This document shows, piece after piece, positions 16,328 through 25,365 of a DNA stretch of 41,616 bases. Position 1 is the stretch's first letter, and every line of letters starts with the position of its first letter. Position numbers and translations under genes: made by a program. Origin of the DNA: an uncultured bacterium (GTDB lineage: Bacteria > Cyanobacteriota > Vampirovibrionia > Gastranaerophilales > Gastranaerophilaceae); the NCBI GenBank assembly GCA_949300515.1, contig CASGEP010000025.1:1-41616 (forward strand), given 5' to 3'. Below the pieces are notes generated by a model. The model worked only from the letters and a program-made list of their open reading frames with translations. It searched no databases and was not told the origin of the DNA.

Positions 16328-16427
16328 ACAAAACCTCTTTTGCCTGTCATCCACTATAATAAAACTTCTGAAGAAGTTTTGATGCAACATGAGGGTATAT
16401 TTTAGTATAATTGTTACAATACTTTAC

Positions 16428-16451
16428 AAAAAACGCCTCATTTGAGGCGTT
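16428..16451 (-). terminator. Rho-independent terminator (minus strand)
   Basis: Nine-base-pair stem AACGCCTCA (16432-16440) and TGAGGCGTT (16443-16451) with a two-base nominal loop, followed on the minus strand by six T. It lies just after the stop at 16456 of the Gln/Met-rich coiled-coil gene. Confidence 0.88.
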
Positions 16452-16455
16452 AATT

Positions 16456-16875
16456 TTAATCTTGCATATATGTAAACTGTTCTTCCGTTCGTTTATCCAG
16501 TGTTTCCTGCAAACCTTCAATATCCGCGTTAACCGCTTGTAATTTAGGTTCTCTTGCCGATATTCTCTGTTGTATTAAGCTTTCCTTTGCTTCGTTTTCG
16601 GCAAGCAGGTTTCTCATCATAGTATCAAATTTATCCGCAATTTGGCTGAGTTTTTGCAGCGCCTGAGTATATTCCTCGGTTGAAAGGTCCTCGGAAGAAT
16701 CAATCTCCATCTGAACCATTTGTTCCTCAGCCGCCTGTTGGCGCATAATTTCAGCTTGCTGGTTAGAAGACATCGTCTGCTGAGTTTGAAGCATTTGGCT
16801 GTCTTCCATTGCCTGAGCCTGCCATGTACTTCTTAAATCCACATAATTCAACATTTGTAACAAAAGGTTTAACAT
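16456..16875 (-). CDS. Gln/Met-rich coiled-coil protein of unknown function
   Basis: A 139-residue protein predicted almost entirely helical. Residues 18-60 are rich in Gln and Met, and residues 65-135 show a charged heptad-like pattern (TQALQKLSQIADKFDTMMRN, then RTEEQFTYMQD), consistent with a coiled coil. There is no signal peptide or membrane segment. It is preceded by GAGGA about nine bases before the ATG and followed by a clear terminator, so it is a single-gene unit. The composition recalls small secreted or cytoskeletal/appendage-associated helical proteins, but I recognise no family. It diverges from coaX. Confidence 0.68.
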   Translation of the reverse strand: MLNLLLQMLNYVDLRSTWQAQAMEDSQMLQTQQTMSSNQQAEIMRQQAAEEQMVQMEIDSSEDLSTEEYTQALQKLSQIADKFDTMMRNLLAENEAKESLIQQRISAREPKLQAVNADIEGLQETLDKRTEEQFTYMQD

Positions 16876-17003
16876 CTTCTAAAATCCTCAATCTTGTGTT
16901 TGTATATATATAAAAAATACTTTTTATATAAAATTGCCAAAATAATATATATTAAATTAACAAAACTTAATAAAAATAAATTTAAACACCCCGAATGTTT
17001 TTG

Positions 17004-17012
17004 TGGTAGATT
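17004..17012 (+). promoter_or_regulatory. Extended -10 element of coaX, possibly leaderless
   Basis: TGG-TAGATT: TG at 17004-17005 and hexamer at 17007-17012, seven bases before the A of the coaX ATG. No -35 hexamer and no Shine-Dalgarno are visible, so transcription would begin at the start codon itself. Confidence 0.4.
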
Positions 17013-17018
17013 AAAACT

Positions 17019-17846
17019 ATGCTACTGGTAATAGATATCGGAAATACAAACACAAATTTAGGTGTATTCGGGGATGACAACAAGCTTGAAAAAAGCTGGA
17101 ACATATCCTCGGATATTAGCCGTTTTGAGGATGAATACGGCATTTTGATACTTTCGTTACTGCAAAATTCAAATATTGCGCCGCATATAGACAGCGCCAT
17201 AATTTCAAGCGTGGTCGCGCCGCTGAGTGAAACCTACAAAAAAGCGCTTGAAAAATATTTAAACATCAGCCCTTTTATACTGTCACACAAGGCAAAACTG
17301 CCTGTAAAGATAGATTTAAAACAACCCAAAGAAGCAGGTGCGGACAGACTTGCAAACGCCTCCGCCGCAGCAGTTTACTACAAATTGCCCGCGATAGTTA
17401 TTGATCTCGGGACGGCGACAAGTTTTGACATTGTTGATAAAGACAGAAATTTTATCGGCGGCTTAATCGCCCCGGGGCTTAAAATTCAGGCAAAATCACT
17501 CAGTCAGTTTACGTCAAAATTACCGAAACTTAAAATTGAAGCCCCGAAAGATGCAATCGGAAAAGATACGATAAGTGCCATGTTATCGGGCATTGTAAGG
17601 GGTCATGCCGCAATGATAGAGGGCATGATAAAAGCCTGTGAAAAAGAATTGGGACAGAGAGCGACAGTTATTGCAACGGGCGGCTATTCATCCGTACTGT
17701 TCAATGATATGGAGCGCGACTTTGACTACATTAACCCGAATTTGACCCTTGAAGGGCTGAGATATTTATACGAAATTAATTGTGGAGAAAGTAAAAATGA
17801 CGGAGAAAATTACGCTAAAAGTACAAAAACTGCCTCATTGCTTTGA
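17019..17846 (+). CDS. coaX: Type III pantothenate kinase
   Basis: A 275-residue ASKHA-fold kinase that phosphorylates pantothenate, the first step to coenzyme A. Motifs: phosphate-1 [12 protein letters not shown] (6-17), the pantothenate-site [11 protein letters not shown] (about 106-116), phosphate-2 [12 protein letters not shown] (about 128-139) and GGLIAPG; adenosine-site ATGGYSS near the end. Length is normal but the last 17 residues or so overlap the dut gene by 50 bases, so the tail is less constrained. The ATG lacks a Shine-Dalgarno and has a -10-like element seven bases before it. The arrangement coaX-dut forms a short two-gene unit convergent with folC. Confidence 0.93.
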   Translation: MLLVIDIGNTNTNLGVFGDDNKLEKSWNISSDISRFEDEYGILILSLLQNSNIAPHIDSAIISSVVAPLSETYKKALEKYLNISPFILSHKAKLPVKIDLKQPKEAGADRLANASAAAVYYKLPAIVIDLGTATSFDIVDKDRNFIGGLIAPGLKIQAKSLSQFTSKLPKLKIEAPKDAIGKDTISAMLSGIVRGHAAMIEGMIKACEKELGQRATVIATGGYSSVLFNDMERDFDYINPNLTLEGLRYLYEINCGESKNDGENYAKSTKTASLL

Positions 17847-18246
17847 ATTGCCCGAGTATCAAACACCGGGGGCTGCTGCAATGGATTTATATGCGGCAAA
17901 CGACACAACAATCGTGCTAAAACCGCTTGAAAGAGCGCTTGTACCCACGGGAATTAAAATAGAACTTCCGCATAATTACGAGGCGCAAATACGTCCCAGA
18001 AGCGGTCTTGCAATAAAAAGCGGAATCAGTTTGTCTAATTGTGTCGGAACTATTGACGAAGATTACAGGGGCGAGGTCTGTGTGGGGCTTATAAACCTGT
18101 CAAACGCGGAATTTAGCATACACAGGGGCGACAGAATAGCACAGATGCTTGTTGCGCCCGTATCAAAAGCACAAATTGAAGTCGTAGAAGAACTTTCAAA
18201 GACTCAACGTCAGGAGGGCGGATTTGGCTCAACCGGCATTAAATAG
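17797..18246 (+). CDS. dut: Deoxyuridine 5'-triphosphate nucleotidohydrolase
   Basis: A 149-residue trimeric dUTPase, which removes dUTP and supplies dUMP for thymidylate synthesis. All five family motifs are present: AAAMDLYA (1), RPRSGLA (2), [11 protein letters not shown] (3), RGDRIAQM (4) and the C-terminal [10 protein letters not shown] (5). I chose ATG 17797, nine bases after GGAG; a GTG at 17782 is in frame but overlaps the ribosome site. The start lies inside the 3' end of coaX. The 3' end overlaps the convergent folC gene by 18 bases, so motif 5 and the FolC tail share DNA. Confidence 0.95.
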   Translation: MTEKITLKVQKLPHCFELPEYQTPGAAAMDLYAANDTTIVLKPLERALVPTGIKIELPHNYEAQIRPRSGLAIKSGISLSNCVGTIDEDYRGEVCVGLINLSNAEFSIHRGDRIAQMLVAPVSKAQIEVVEELSKTQRQEGGFGSTGIK

Positions 18247-19431
18247 CCTGCCGAGCATATAAAGCGAACCGCAGACGATTTTAAGGTTTTGCGTTTCATC
18301 TAAAATTTTACAAGGGTCGCAAGTTTTTTGCGCCCTGTTTTTTATTTCATGCGGCAGCTGTTCGTATTTTAGCGCGCAAGGGTAGTCAAACTCGTAAAAA
18401 TAAAGCTCATCATCCTCATTTAGCAATATTTCGAGCATTTTTTTATAATCTTTATTATTTAAACAACCGAAAACAAAAGTTTTCTTTTCATTTTTAAAAT
18501 ACTTATCGAGAAAATTCCTCAAAACAAAGACCCCTGAAGGGTTGTGGGCGCCGTCTATGAGCATTTTTTTTTCTTTATCATACTCTAATCGAAATTTCCA
18601 CCTGACATTTTTTAGGGCGGCAGCAAGTGTTTTTTTGTCAATCTTAAAAGGCAGACACTCAAGCGCCGAAAGGACAAGCGCCAAATTTTGCGCCTGATAA
18701 TCGCCCAAAAGTGAAAAATCATATTTTTCGCCTGCAATGTAAGCGTAGTTATTTTCGCCGTCAAATTCCACTTTTATATTCTCATCCGCCAAATATAAAT
18801 CTGAATTTGCTTCATCCGCACAGGATTTAATAACGCTAAAACCCTTGTTGTGTGCACTTACAACGCTCGGACAGTTTTTCTTTATAATTCCCGCCTTCTG
18901 ATAGGCTATTTCATCAATCGTATTGCCAAGGCGCGCGGTGTGGTCAAAGTCTATTGATGTAATTACGCTGCACAAGGGCTTTTCAATCACATTTGTCGAG
19001 TCAAACCTTCCGCCAAGCCCCGTTTCAAGTATTACATAATCAACGCCGCCATCGCAAAAATATTTCATGGCGGCAACCGTCAAAAGTTCAAACTCCGTAA
19101 GCTCACTCTGGGATTTTGAAGCAATTTCTATATATTTATCGAGGTTTTCCTGCAAAATAGCCTCGCCGTTGATTTTTATCCGCTCACGATATGAAAAAAG
19201 GTGCGGGCTGGTAAAAAGCCCGACTTTAACATTTGTATTTAAAAAATGTGTGCACAAAATTTCATTCAGCATCGCACAAACCGAGCCTTTGCCGTTTGTT
19301 CCCGCAACATGAATGAATTTAAGCGCATTTTGCGGATTGTTAAGTCGCTCAAGCGCCTCATACGTCCTTGTTAAGCCAAGGTTAACGTGAAACTTATTTT
19401 TGGAGGTTAAAACACTTTGGGCGCTTTGCAT
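18229..19431 (-). CDS. folC: Folylpolyglutamate synthase / dihydrofolate synthase
   Basis: A 400-residue Mur-ligase-fold enzyme. It adds Glu to dihydropteroate and/or to folates in the cytoplasm. Seen: [20 protein letters not shown] (P-loop, about 38-57), [17 protein letters not shown] (folate-loop region), [12 protein letters not shown] and DGAHNPSG. Whether it has both activities cannot be told from sequence. It is the last gene of the murF-to-folC minus-strand series: its ATG shares one base with the murG stop (TAATG), indicating coupled translation. Linkage of FolC with the mur ligases is structural kinship more than shared pathway. Confidence 0.92.
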   Translation of the reverse strand: MQSAQSVLTSKNKFHVNLGLTRTYEALERLNNPQNALKFIHVAGTNGKGSVCAMLNEILCTHFLNTNVKVGLFTSPHLFSYRERIKINGEAILQENLDKYIEIASKSQSELTEFELLTVAAMKYFCDGGVDYVILETGLGGRFDSTNVIEKPLCSVITSIDFDHTARLGNTIDEIAYQKAGIIKKNCPSVVSAHNKGFSVIKSCADEANSDLYLADENIKVEFDGENNYAYIAGEKYDFSLLGDYQAQNLALVLSALECLPFKIDKKTLAAALKNVRWKFRLEYDKEKKMLIDGAHNPSGVFVLRNFLDKYFKNEKKTFVFGCLNNKDYKKMLEILLNEDDELYFYEFDYPCALKYEQLPHEIKNRAQKTCDPCKILDETQNLKIVCGSLYMLGRLFNAG

Positions 19432-20534
19432 TATCGACCCTCCGCCGCCCGATTAATTAATTCGGCAATATTTTTTGCACCGTCATATTTTGCATTAGCT
19501 TTTGCACATTTTGAAGCACCAAGGAGCTTATCCTTATTTAAAATATACTCCTCAACCGCACTCAAAAGGCTCTCCCCGCTGCAGTCATCATCATCAAGAT
19601 ACACAGCCGCACCGAGTTCGCACATTTTTTTGGCATTAATTCTCTGGTGATCTGCCGCAGCATAAGGGTAAGGTACAAGAACACTTGCAAGGCCCGCTGC
19701 ACACAATTCGCTGAGTGAAAGCGAACCCGCCCTTGATATTGCAACGTCGGACGCCATAAGGGCGTATGCCATATTGTCAAAGTAAGGGCGCAATAACAAA
19801 TTTTTAGGCATTTGTGTGAAACGTTTTCTTATATCATCATAATTTTTCTTGCCCGTTTGCCATATTATTTGAACATCTTCATCTTTTGAATATTTTTCGA
19901 CAACCAAAAATGCCGACTCGTTAATTTTCTTTGCGCCCAAAGAACCGCCCATAATAAGTATTACAAATTTTGCCTCAATACCGAGAGCTTTTTTTGCTTC
20001 ATCCTTGCTCAAGGTTTTAAAATCATCCCTTATAGGATTGCCGCAACAAAATACATTTTTACATTTTGTATATTCTTTTGCACTCTCAAACGCCAAAGAC
20101 AAAGCGCTAGCACCCGAGGAAAAGAGTCTTGAAACAACACCGGGGTGAGCATCACAGTCATGAAGAACATAGGGTATATTAAAAATTTTTGCACAAATTA
20201 ATATCGGCGCACAAACATAACCGCCTGTTGCAAAGACCACATCGGGCCTGTATTTAAGTGTATAGAATATTGCAGCTAACGTTGCTAAAAACAACTTAAT
20301 AAAAAACAAAACAAGTTTAAATGAAACTTTTCTTGGCATGCCTGAAACATCGTAGCTTAGAAATTTTAAGCCCTCATTTGTCGCAATTTGATATTCCAGA
20401 TTTTTTTTATTACCCAAATAGAAAATATTGTCCTTATCCACACCTGTTTTAACAAGCTCACGAATAACGGCAATTGAGGGGTATATATGTCCGCCTGTAC
20501 CGCCGCCTGTAATAAAATATTTAATATTGCGCAT
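19431..20534 (-). CDS. murG: UDP-GlcNAc:undecaprenyl-PP-MurNAc-pentapeptide GlcNAc transferase
   Basis: A 367-residue GT28 enzyme that makes lipid II from lipid I on the inner face of the cytoplasmic membrane. Markers: GGGTGGHIYPSIAV near the N-terminus (10-23), FATGGYVCAP (about 104), HDCDAHPG, MGGSLGAKKINE (about 205) and the UDP-GlcNAc site SRAGSLSLSELCAAGLASVL with PYPYAAADHQ. Normal family length. Its start overlaps the ftsW stop by 14 bases and its stop overlaps the folC start, so it sits inside a coupled operon. Confidence 0.95.
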   Translation of the reverse strand: MRNIKYFITGGGTGGHIYPSIAVIRELVKTGVDKDNIFYLGNKKNLEYQIATNEGLKFLSYDVSGMPRKVSFKLVLFFIKLFLATLAAIFYTLKYRPDVVFATGGYVCAPILICAKIFNIPYVLHDCDAHPGVVSRLFSSGASALSLAFESAKEYTKCKNVFCCGNPIRDDFKTLSKDEAKKALGIEAKFVILIMGGSLGAKKINESAFLVVEKYSKDEDVQIIWQTGKKNYDDIRKRFTQMPKNLLLRPYFDNMAYALMASDVAISRAGSLSLSELCAAGLASVLVPYPYAAADHQRINAKKMCELGAAVYLDDDDCSGESLLSAVEEYILNKDKLLGASKCAKANAKYDGAKNIAELINRAAEGR

Positions 20535-21675
20535 AGGGTTTAATCCTTTGAACTCTTTTTTTAGATATATTTAACAATACACCAAACATGCAAAGAGAAA
20601 CAAACAAGGATGAGCCGCCGTAACTTATAAACGGCAAAGGTATACCCGTGGCGGGCAAAAACGAGCTTGCAACAGAGATATTCATTAAGGCTTGGAAACA
20701 TATTGAAAAAGTTATGCCTACCGCAAGCAACTTGCCAAACATATCAGGACAACGCTTTGCAACTATAAAACCGCGATAAGCAAACATAGCAAACAGACAA
20801 ATTATAAAAAAGCAGCCCAAAAAACCAAATTCTTCCGCAATTACCGCAAAAATAAAATCAGTATGCCCCTCCGGCAGCCAAGACAATTTTTGCTTTGAAT
20901 TGCCAAATCCGACCCCAAAAAAACCGCCGCCTGCAAATGCAACAAGGGATTGAATAATATTGTACCCTGCGTTATGAGGGTCTTTTTGAGGGTCCAACCA
21001 AACAATAATACGCTGTTTTTGATACCCTAATATTGAAAATGCCAAAACAGGTATTGCACAGGTGAATGCGGCAATTATTGTTTTTACTCTGCCGCCTGCA
21101 ACAAAATACAACACAACACTTGTCATAGACAGCAAAATTACCATAGACAAGTTCGGCTGTTTTAAAATCAAAAATAACATAGCGGCAAAAAGTGCGTAAA
21201 ATGGTATTTTCTTTTCATCCAGTATATTTATGTTGGATGAAAACAAAGAGGCGAAAGCCAAAACAACTGCAGGCTTTGCAAGCTCAGAAGGTTGAAACTG
21301 CAAGGGCCCTATAGCAAGCCATCTTTTTGCTTCGTTTACCATTAACCCCAGAGGCGAAAACTGCACCATCAAAAGCAAAATAAGCACAAAAGCGCACGAG
21401 GGCAATGCCCAGGCTTTTAAGTTTTTATAATCGTATCTTGACAGAAAAGACGCGCTTATAACCCCCGCAACAAGCCATGCCAGCTGCTTAAGAGTAAAAA
21501 TAAGCGGATTATCTCCGTTTGCAATTGCACGCGGCGAACCTGCGGAAAATATCGCCATAATCCCTATTACCACAAGGAAAATTACAACCGTCACAAGAGT
21601 GTTATCAGGCTGAGAGATTATATAATTATTTCCGGATTCTCTATCGTGATACGAGTTGCTTCTTTGATAGGACAT
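20521..21675 (-). CDS. ftsW: Cell division lipid II polymerase FtsW (SEDS family)
   Basis: About 384 residues with ten hydrophobic helices, a SEDS-family peptidoglycan glycosyltransferase for the septum. Family segments: KRWLAIGPLQFQPSELAKPA, AGYNIIQSLVAFAGGGFFGVG, LPEGHTDFIFAVIAEEFGFL and PLPFISYGGSSL. Position between murD and murG favours FtsW over RodA or SpoVE. The frame is open to 21732, but the start at 21675 (MSYQRSNSY) with GGAGG about 12 bases upstream seems best; it overlaps the murD end by 35 bases. A hydrophilic N-terminal stretch of about 30 residues precedes the first helix. Confidence 0.92.
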   Translation of the reverse strand: MSYQRSNSYHDRESGNNYIISQPDNTLVTVVIFLVVIGIMAIFSAGSPRAIANGDNPLIFTLKQLAWLVAGVISASFLSRYDYKNLKAWALPSCAFVLILLLMVQFSPLGLMVNEAKRWLAIGPLQFQPSELAKPAVVLAFASLFSSNINILDEKKIPFYALFAAMLFLILKQPNLSMVILLSMTSVVLYFVAGGRVKTIIAAFTCAIPVLAFSILGYQKQRIIVWLDPQKDPHNAGYNIIQSLVAFAGGGFFGVGFGNSKQKLSWLPEGHTDFIFAVIAEEFGFLGCFFIICLFAMFAYRGFIVAKRCPDMFGKLLAVGITFSICFQALMNISVASSFLPATGIPLPFISYGGSSLFVSLCMFGVLLNISKKRVQRIKPYAQY

Positions 21676-23002
21676 AGCGCCTGAAAGCCTCCCCTCTCTC
21701 CTCATAGTTTTTAAACATATCAAAACTTGCACACGCAGGCGAGAGAAGCACTACATCAGGCTTATCCAGACTTGCCAAATCAATTGCCTCCTCCAGCGAC
21801 TGAGCGTGGACAATGTTTGTATACCCCTCTGCATACAGTTCTTCTCTAAATCTCTCTGTTGCCTCGCCTATCAGCACAACTTTTGAAATTCGCTGTTTTA
21901 CAAGTTCGATAAATTCGCTCAAAGAGGTATTTTTATCTCTGCCGCCCGCGATTAACACCGTTTTTTTACCCTCAAACGAATTAATTGCAACTATTGCAGC
22001 CTCAGGATTTGTCGCTTTGGAGTCATTGTAGTATGCTGTCCCGTCCAGCATTCTTATAAATTCACACCTGTGCGCGGGTGCGCTGAAAGACTCTATTGCG
22101 CTTTTTATTGTGTCTGTATCAATATTCTCCGCTTTTGCGGCAATAATGCACGCCATAACGTTTTGCAGGTTATGATTTCCGACTATGGGCACTTTGCTTA
22201 TATCCGTTATTTTTTCATCTCCGTAATAAATTGCGCCGTCATAAACGTAACAATTATTATCAATGCAGTCCAATTCGGACTTATCGAGCGCAAAGAAATG
22301 AACGCTGCATTTTAAATCTTTTGCAAGGTTTCTTACCCTCTCATCATCAAAATTTAAAATAGCATTTGAATTTTTATCCATTCTTCTGAAAATTGCGGCT
22401 TTTGCTTCAAAATACCCTTCAATTCCCCCGTGCCACGAAAGGTGATCCGGCGTTAAGTTGCAAAATACGGCAATTTTTGGCGCCAGCTCTTTTGAGTAGT
22501 TCAGCTGGTATGAACTTGCCTCAACTACGAGGTAATCGGGATTTGAATAAAGACAGTCAAAAGGCGAAGTGCCGACATTGCCGCAGCAGGGCGCATTAAA
22601 TACTTTTGAAAATATATGGGACATAAGAAGCGTTGTTGTAGTCTTGCCGTTTGTACCTGTTACAACAATCATTTTGGGCTTGTCTTGATTTTTAATGTGC
22701 CTGAAAACGTACTCAATATCCGAAAAATATTCAATATTATTTTGTTCGAGTTTTTTTAAAATTTCAGAATCGCGCGCTATGGACGGGCTTATGATTGCAA
22801 ATTTTGCTCCGTTTATAAATTCACCGCTGTGCAAACCGAACTCCAGCTTTACGCCGAGTTTTTCAAGCTCTGCCGCAGTTTCCGAGTTCTCATCCTTCCT
22901 TTGGGCAGATTCGGTTAAATATACATTGTAATAATCCGACAAATACTTAGCCGCGGCAATTCCGGTGAGCGAAAAACCAACAATTAAAATTTTATCCTTC
23001 AT
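21641..23002 (-). CDS. murD: UDP-N-acetylmuramoyl-L-alanine--D-glutamate ligase
   Basis: A 453-residue Mur ligase that adds D-Glu to UDP-MurNAc-Ala using ATP. Seen: N-terminal Rossmann-like KILIVGFSLTGIAAAKYL, P-loop VVTGTNGKTTTTLL (about 115), the conserved HLSWHGGIEGY, and AHRCEFI plus YYNDSKATNPEA (about 315-326) typical of MurD. It begins three bases after the mraY stop and overlaps ftsW, with GGGAA before the ATG. Part of the minus-strand peptidoglycan operon. Confidence 0.95.
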   Translation of the reverse strand: MKDKILIVGFSLTGIAAAKYLSDYYNVYLTESAQRKDENSETAAELEKLGVKLEFGLHSGEFINGAKFAIISPSIARDSEILKKLEQNNIEYFSDIEYVFRHIKNQDKPKMIVVTGTNGKTTTTLLMSHIFSKVFNAPCCGNVGTSPFDCLYSNPDYLVVEASSYQLNYSKELAPKIAVFCNLTPDHLSWHGGIEGYFEAKAAIFRRMDKNSNAILNFDDERVRNLAKDLKCSVHFFALDKSELDCIDNNCYVYDGAIYYGDEKITDISKVPIVGNHNLQNVMACIIAAKAENIDTDTIKSAIESFSAPAHRCEFIRMLDGTAYYNDSKATNPEAAIVAINSFEGKKTVLIAGGRDKNTSLSEFIELVKQRISKVVLIGEATERFREELYAEGYTNIVHAQSLEEAIDLASLDKPDVVLLSPACASFDMFKNYEERGEAFRRYVLSKKQLVSR

Positions 23003-23005
23003 AAT

Positions 23006-23980
23006 TTAATTCCCAAACATTTTTTGAATATAAAAACCGACAATTGCAACTGCCCCGCCGAGCGCCGAAATTAAGGAAAAAACAAAAACTATTTTCTTTT
23101 CCTTCCAGCCGCAAAGCTCAAAATGGTGGTGAACAGGGCTCATTTTAAACACTCTTTTACCCGTCAGTCTGAAGCTTGCCACCTGTATCATAACAGAGAG
23201 TGTTTCGCATATAAAAAGTATACCTATCGGTATAAGCCACAATTCAAATTTACCCATAATTGCAATTGTTGCAAGCAAGCCGCCCAGAGCAAGCGACCCC
23301 GTGTCACCCATAAAAATCTTTGCGGGATTTTTATTAAAGTATAAAAACCCGAGACACGCGGCACATGTCGCCGCAGAAATAATTGCAAGGTCAATGTGTC
23401 CGTTTAGTTTGCACAAAATTGCACATGCACCGAACGCAAAAACCGAACAGCCCGCGGCAAGCCCGTCTAAACCGTCCGTTAAATTAAGTGCATTTGACGA
23501 ACCGACAATCATAAACACTGCAAATACGGGGTAAAACCAGCCTAAATCAATAGAAAAATTCAAAAAACTTACTTCGGTTCTTCCCGAAAATATCAAATAA
23601 AACGCAGGCAGCATGGAAACCGCAATCTGCAGGAGCAGTTTGCCTCTTGCCGATAAACCCATATTCTGATGGGCTTTTATTTTTTTAATATCGTCCTCAA
23701 AACCCGTAAAAGCGTAAAATATAAGAGTCATAAGAACAATAAGCGCGCCGGTTGTTGTTTCTTGCGCCATAAAAAGAGCAATTAAAGATGCGGCAAGAAC
23801 GGATACCACAAGAAAAACTCCGCCCGTTGTGGGGGTTTGGTTTTTCTTCGCGTGCAGCTGTGCAACTTCTTCTCTTATGTACTGTCCGTACATTTTCTTT
23901 TTCATAAATTCAAGATAGGGCACACCGAGAAGCAGAGCCAATATCAGAGCTATTAAAGCCGCAACACTCATCATTATCAT
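23006..23980 (-). CDS. mraY: Phospho-N-acetylmuramoyl-pentapeptide transferase
   Basis: A 324-residue polytopic enzyme that loads phospho-MurNAc-pentapeptide on undecaprenyl phosphate, giving lipid I. Signature motifs: KKNQTPTTGGVFLV, the Asp pair in GFEDDIKK, NALNLTDGLDGLA, FMGDTGSLALGG and SPVHHHFELCGWKE near the C-terminus. About ten membrane helices are expected. The start overlaps the murF stop as ATGA; a second ATG (MMSV, then MSV) lies just after, so the exact first residue is uncertain by three. Confidence 0.96.
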   Translation of the reverse strand: MIMMSVAALIALILALLLGVPYLEFMKKKMYGQYIREEVAQLHAKKNQTPTTGGVFLVVSVLAASLIALFMAQETTTGALIVLMTLIFYAFTGFEDDIKKIKAHQNMGLSARGKLLLQIAVSMLPAFYLIFSGRTEVSFLNFSIDLGWFYPVFAVFMIVGSSNALNLTDGLDGLAAGCSVFAFGACAILCKLNGHIDLAIISAATCAACLGFLYFNKNPAKIFMGDTGSLALGGLLATIAIMGKFELWLIPIGILFICETLSVMIQVASFRLTGKRVFKMSPVHHHFELCGWKEKKIVFVFSLISALGGAVAIVGFYIQKMFGN

Positions 23981-25296
23981 AATCTGCCTACCATTTCGAT
24001 TATTTCTTCAAATTTCATTGCGCGGGAAGCTTTCAGCAAAATTGTCGAGTCTTTTTCAACGTTTTCAATAATGTATTTTGCACATTCAAAATTTGTTTCA
24101 AACTCCACCCCTTCAAGCGTAGAGCTTCTTAGAATATATTTTGCCAGATTACCCACCGTTAAAAGTTTTACCCCGTTATATGCACATAAAAACTCGCCTA
24201 TTTCCCTGTGATAGGCAATTTCATCCTTACCAAGCTCGCCCATATTTCCCAAAACAAGCACCAGCGGGGGTTTATAAACCGACAGGAAAGTTTTTAAAAC
24301 AGCCTTCATAGATTCGGGGTTTGCGTTATAACTGTCGTTTATAAAAGTAAAACCCTTTACCTCGCTTGTTTCCCAGCGTTTTTCTATCGGTTTGTAATCA
24401 TACAGACCTTTTTTAATATTTTGTTCGGAAATATTCAGCTTTTTTGCCGCTTCAATAACCAGAAGCGCATTTTCAATATTGTAGTCGCCCTCTACATTCA
24501 GCTCGTAATCAATATTTTGGTATGTAAATTTAGAGTGTGAAACGCTTATTTCGACATTTGAAACGTCTTTATATCTCGTAAATATCTTTTCACCTTCATA
24601 AGAGAGATTGTCTTTTATTCTCTTTGACTCGGGGCTTATAAAAACTCCGTCTTTTTTTAGCCCTGCCGCTATCTCGCACTTTGCAAGAGCAATATTTTTA
24701 AGGTTTCCGAGCCGCTCAAGGTGCGCCGAGCCAATGTTTGTAATTACCCCTATATCAGGCTCGCAGTAAGATGACAGAAGCTCAATCTCGCCTAAATTTC
24801 TCATGCCCATCTCAACAACCGCCGCCTCGCAATCAAGAGGCATGGAAAAAAATGTTTCGCACAGCCCTATTTCATTATTGTGATTTAAAAGGGTTTTATG
24901 GGTTTTATATGTAGTTGACAGAACACTGTAGAGCATTTCTTTTGTCGTTGTCTTACCTGAAGAACCCGTTATTGCAACGATTTTAGGGTTAATTTTTCTC
25001 CTTATGTAATTTGCAAGCTTCAGATAGGCAACCAGGGAATTTTCAACATATAAAACAAAATCCGCTTTTTTATTTACTTTGAACTTGTCCTGAGTAAAAT
25101 ATCCCCTCTCGCCAAGCTCTACCGCCCTGTCGATAAAATTATGCCCGTCATAATTCTCGCCGCGCAGCGGTAAATATATATCTCCCTTTTGCAGTTTTCT
25201 CGTATCCGTAGAGATTTCAAAACTCCCGAGAGTGTCTTGCTCAAATAAAACTTTTGCGTCGGTACAAGTAATAATTTCTTTTAACGTAAACTTCAA
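23977..25296 (-). CDS. murF: UDP-MurNAc-tripeptide D-alanyl-D-alanine ligase
   Basis: A 439-residue Mur ligase that adds D-Ala-D-Ala, the last cytoplasmic step of the UDP-MurNAc-pentapeptide. Seen: SRTL-like region DTRKLQKGDIYLPLRGENYD (about 31-50), P-loop AITGSSGKTTTKEML (about 110), NNEIGL, and FINDSYNANPESM (about 312). The start codon is TTG (25294-25296), seven bases after GGAG; no ATG in a sensible place. It is first in the series murF-mraY-murD-ftsW-murG-folC and diverges from the DUF4127 gene across only 69 bases, which must hold both promoters. Confidence 0.93.
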   Translation of the reverse strand: MKFTLKEIITCTDAKVLFEQDTLGSFEISTDTRKLQKGDIYLPLRGENYDGHNFIDRAVELGERGYFTQDKFKVNKKADFVLYVENSLVAYLKLANYIRRKINPKIVAITGSSGKTTTKEMLYSVLSTTYKTHKTLLNHNNEIGLCETFFSMPLDCEAAVVEMGMRNLGEIELLSSYCEPDIGVITNIGSAHLERLGNLKNIALAKCEIAAGLKKDGVFISPESKRIKDNLSYEGEKIFTRYKDVSNVEISVSHSKFTYQNIDYELNVEGDYNIENALLVIEAAKKLNISEQNIKKGLYDYKPIEKRWETSEVKGFTFINDSYNANPESMKAVLKTFLSVYKPPLVLVLGNMGELGKDEIAYHREIGEFLCAYNGVKLLTVGNLAKYILRSSTLEGVEFETNFECAKYIIENVEKDSTILLKASRAMKFEEIIEMVGRL

Positions 25297-25329
25297 GGCA
25301 AATCTCCAAACAACGGGTTTTTGAAATAA

Positions 25330-25359
25330 TTGTAAATCAAACAGAACATGATGTAAAAT
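25330..25359 (+). promoter_or_regulatory. Candidate promoter for the DUF4127 gene, possibly leaderless
   Basis: TTGTAA (25330-25335), 18-base spacer, TAAAAT (25354-25359). The hexamer ends seven bases before the A of the ATG and there is no Shine-Dalgarno, so transcription may start at the codon. Seen by eye. Confidence 0.38.
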
Positions 25360-25365
25360 GATTTT

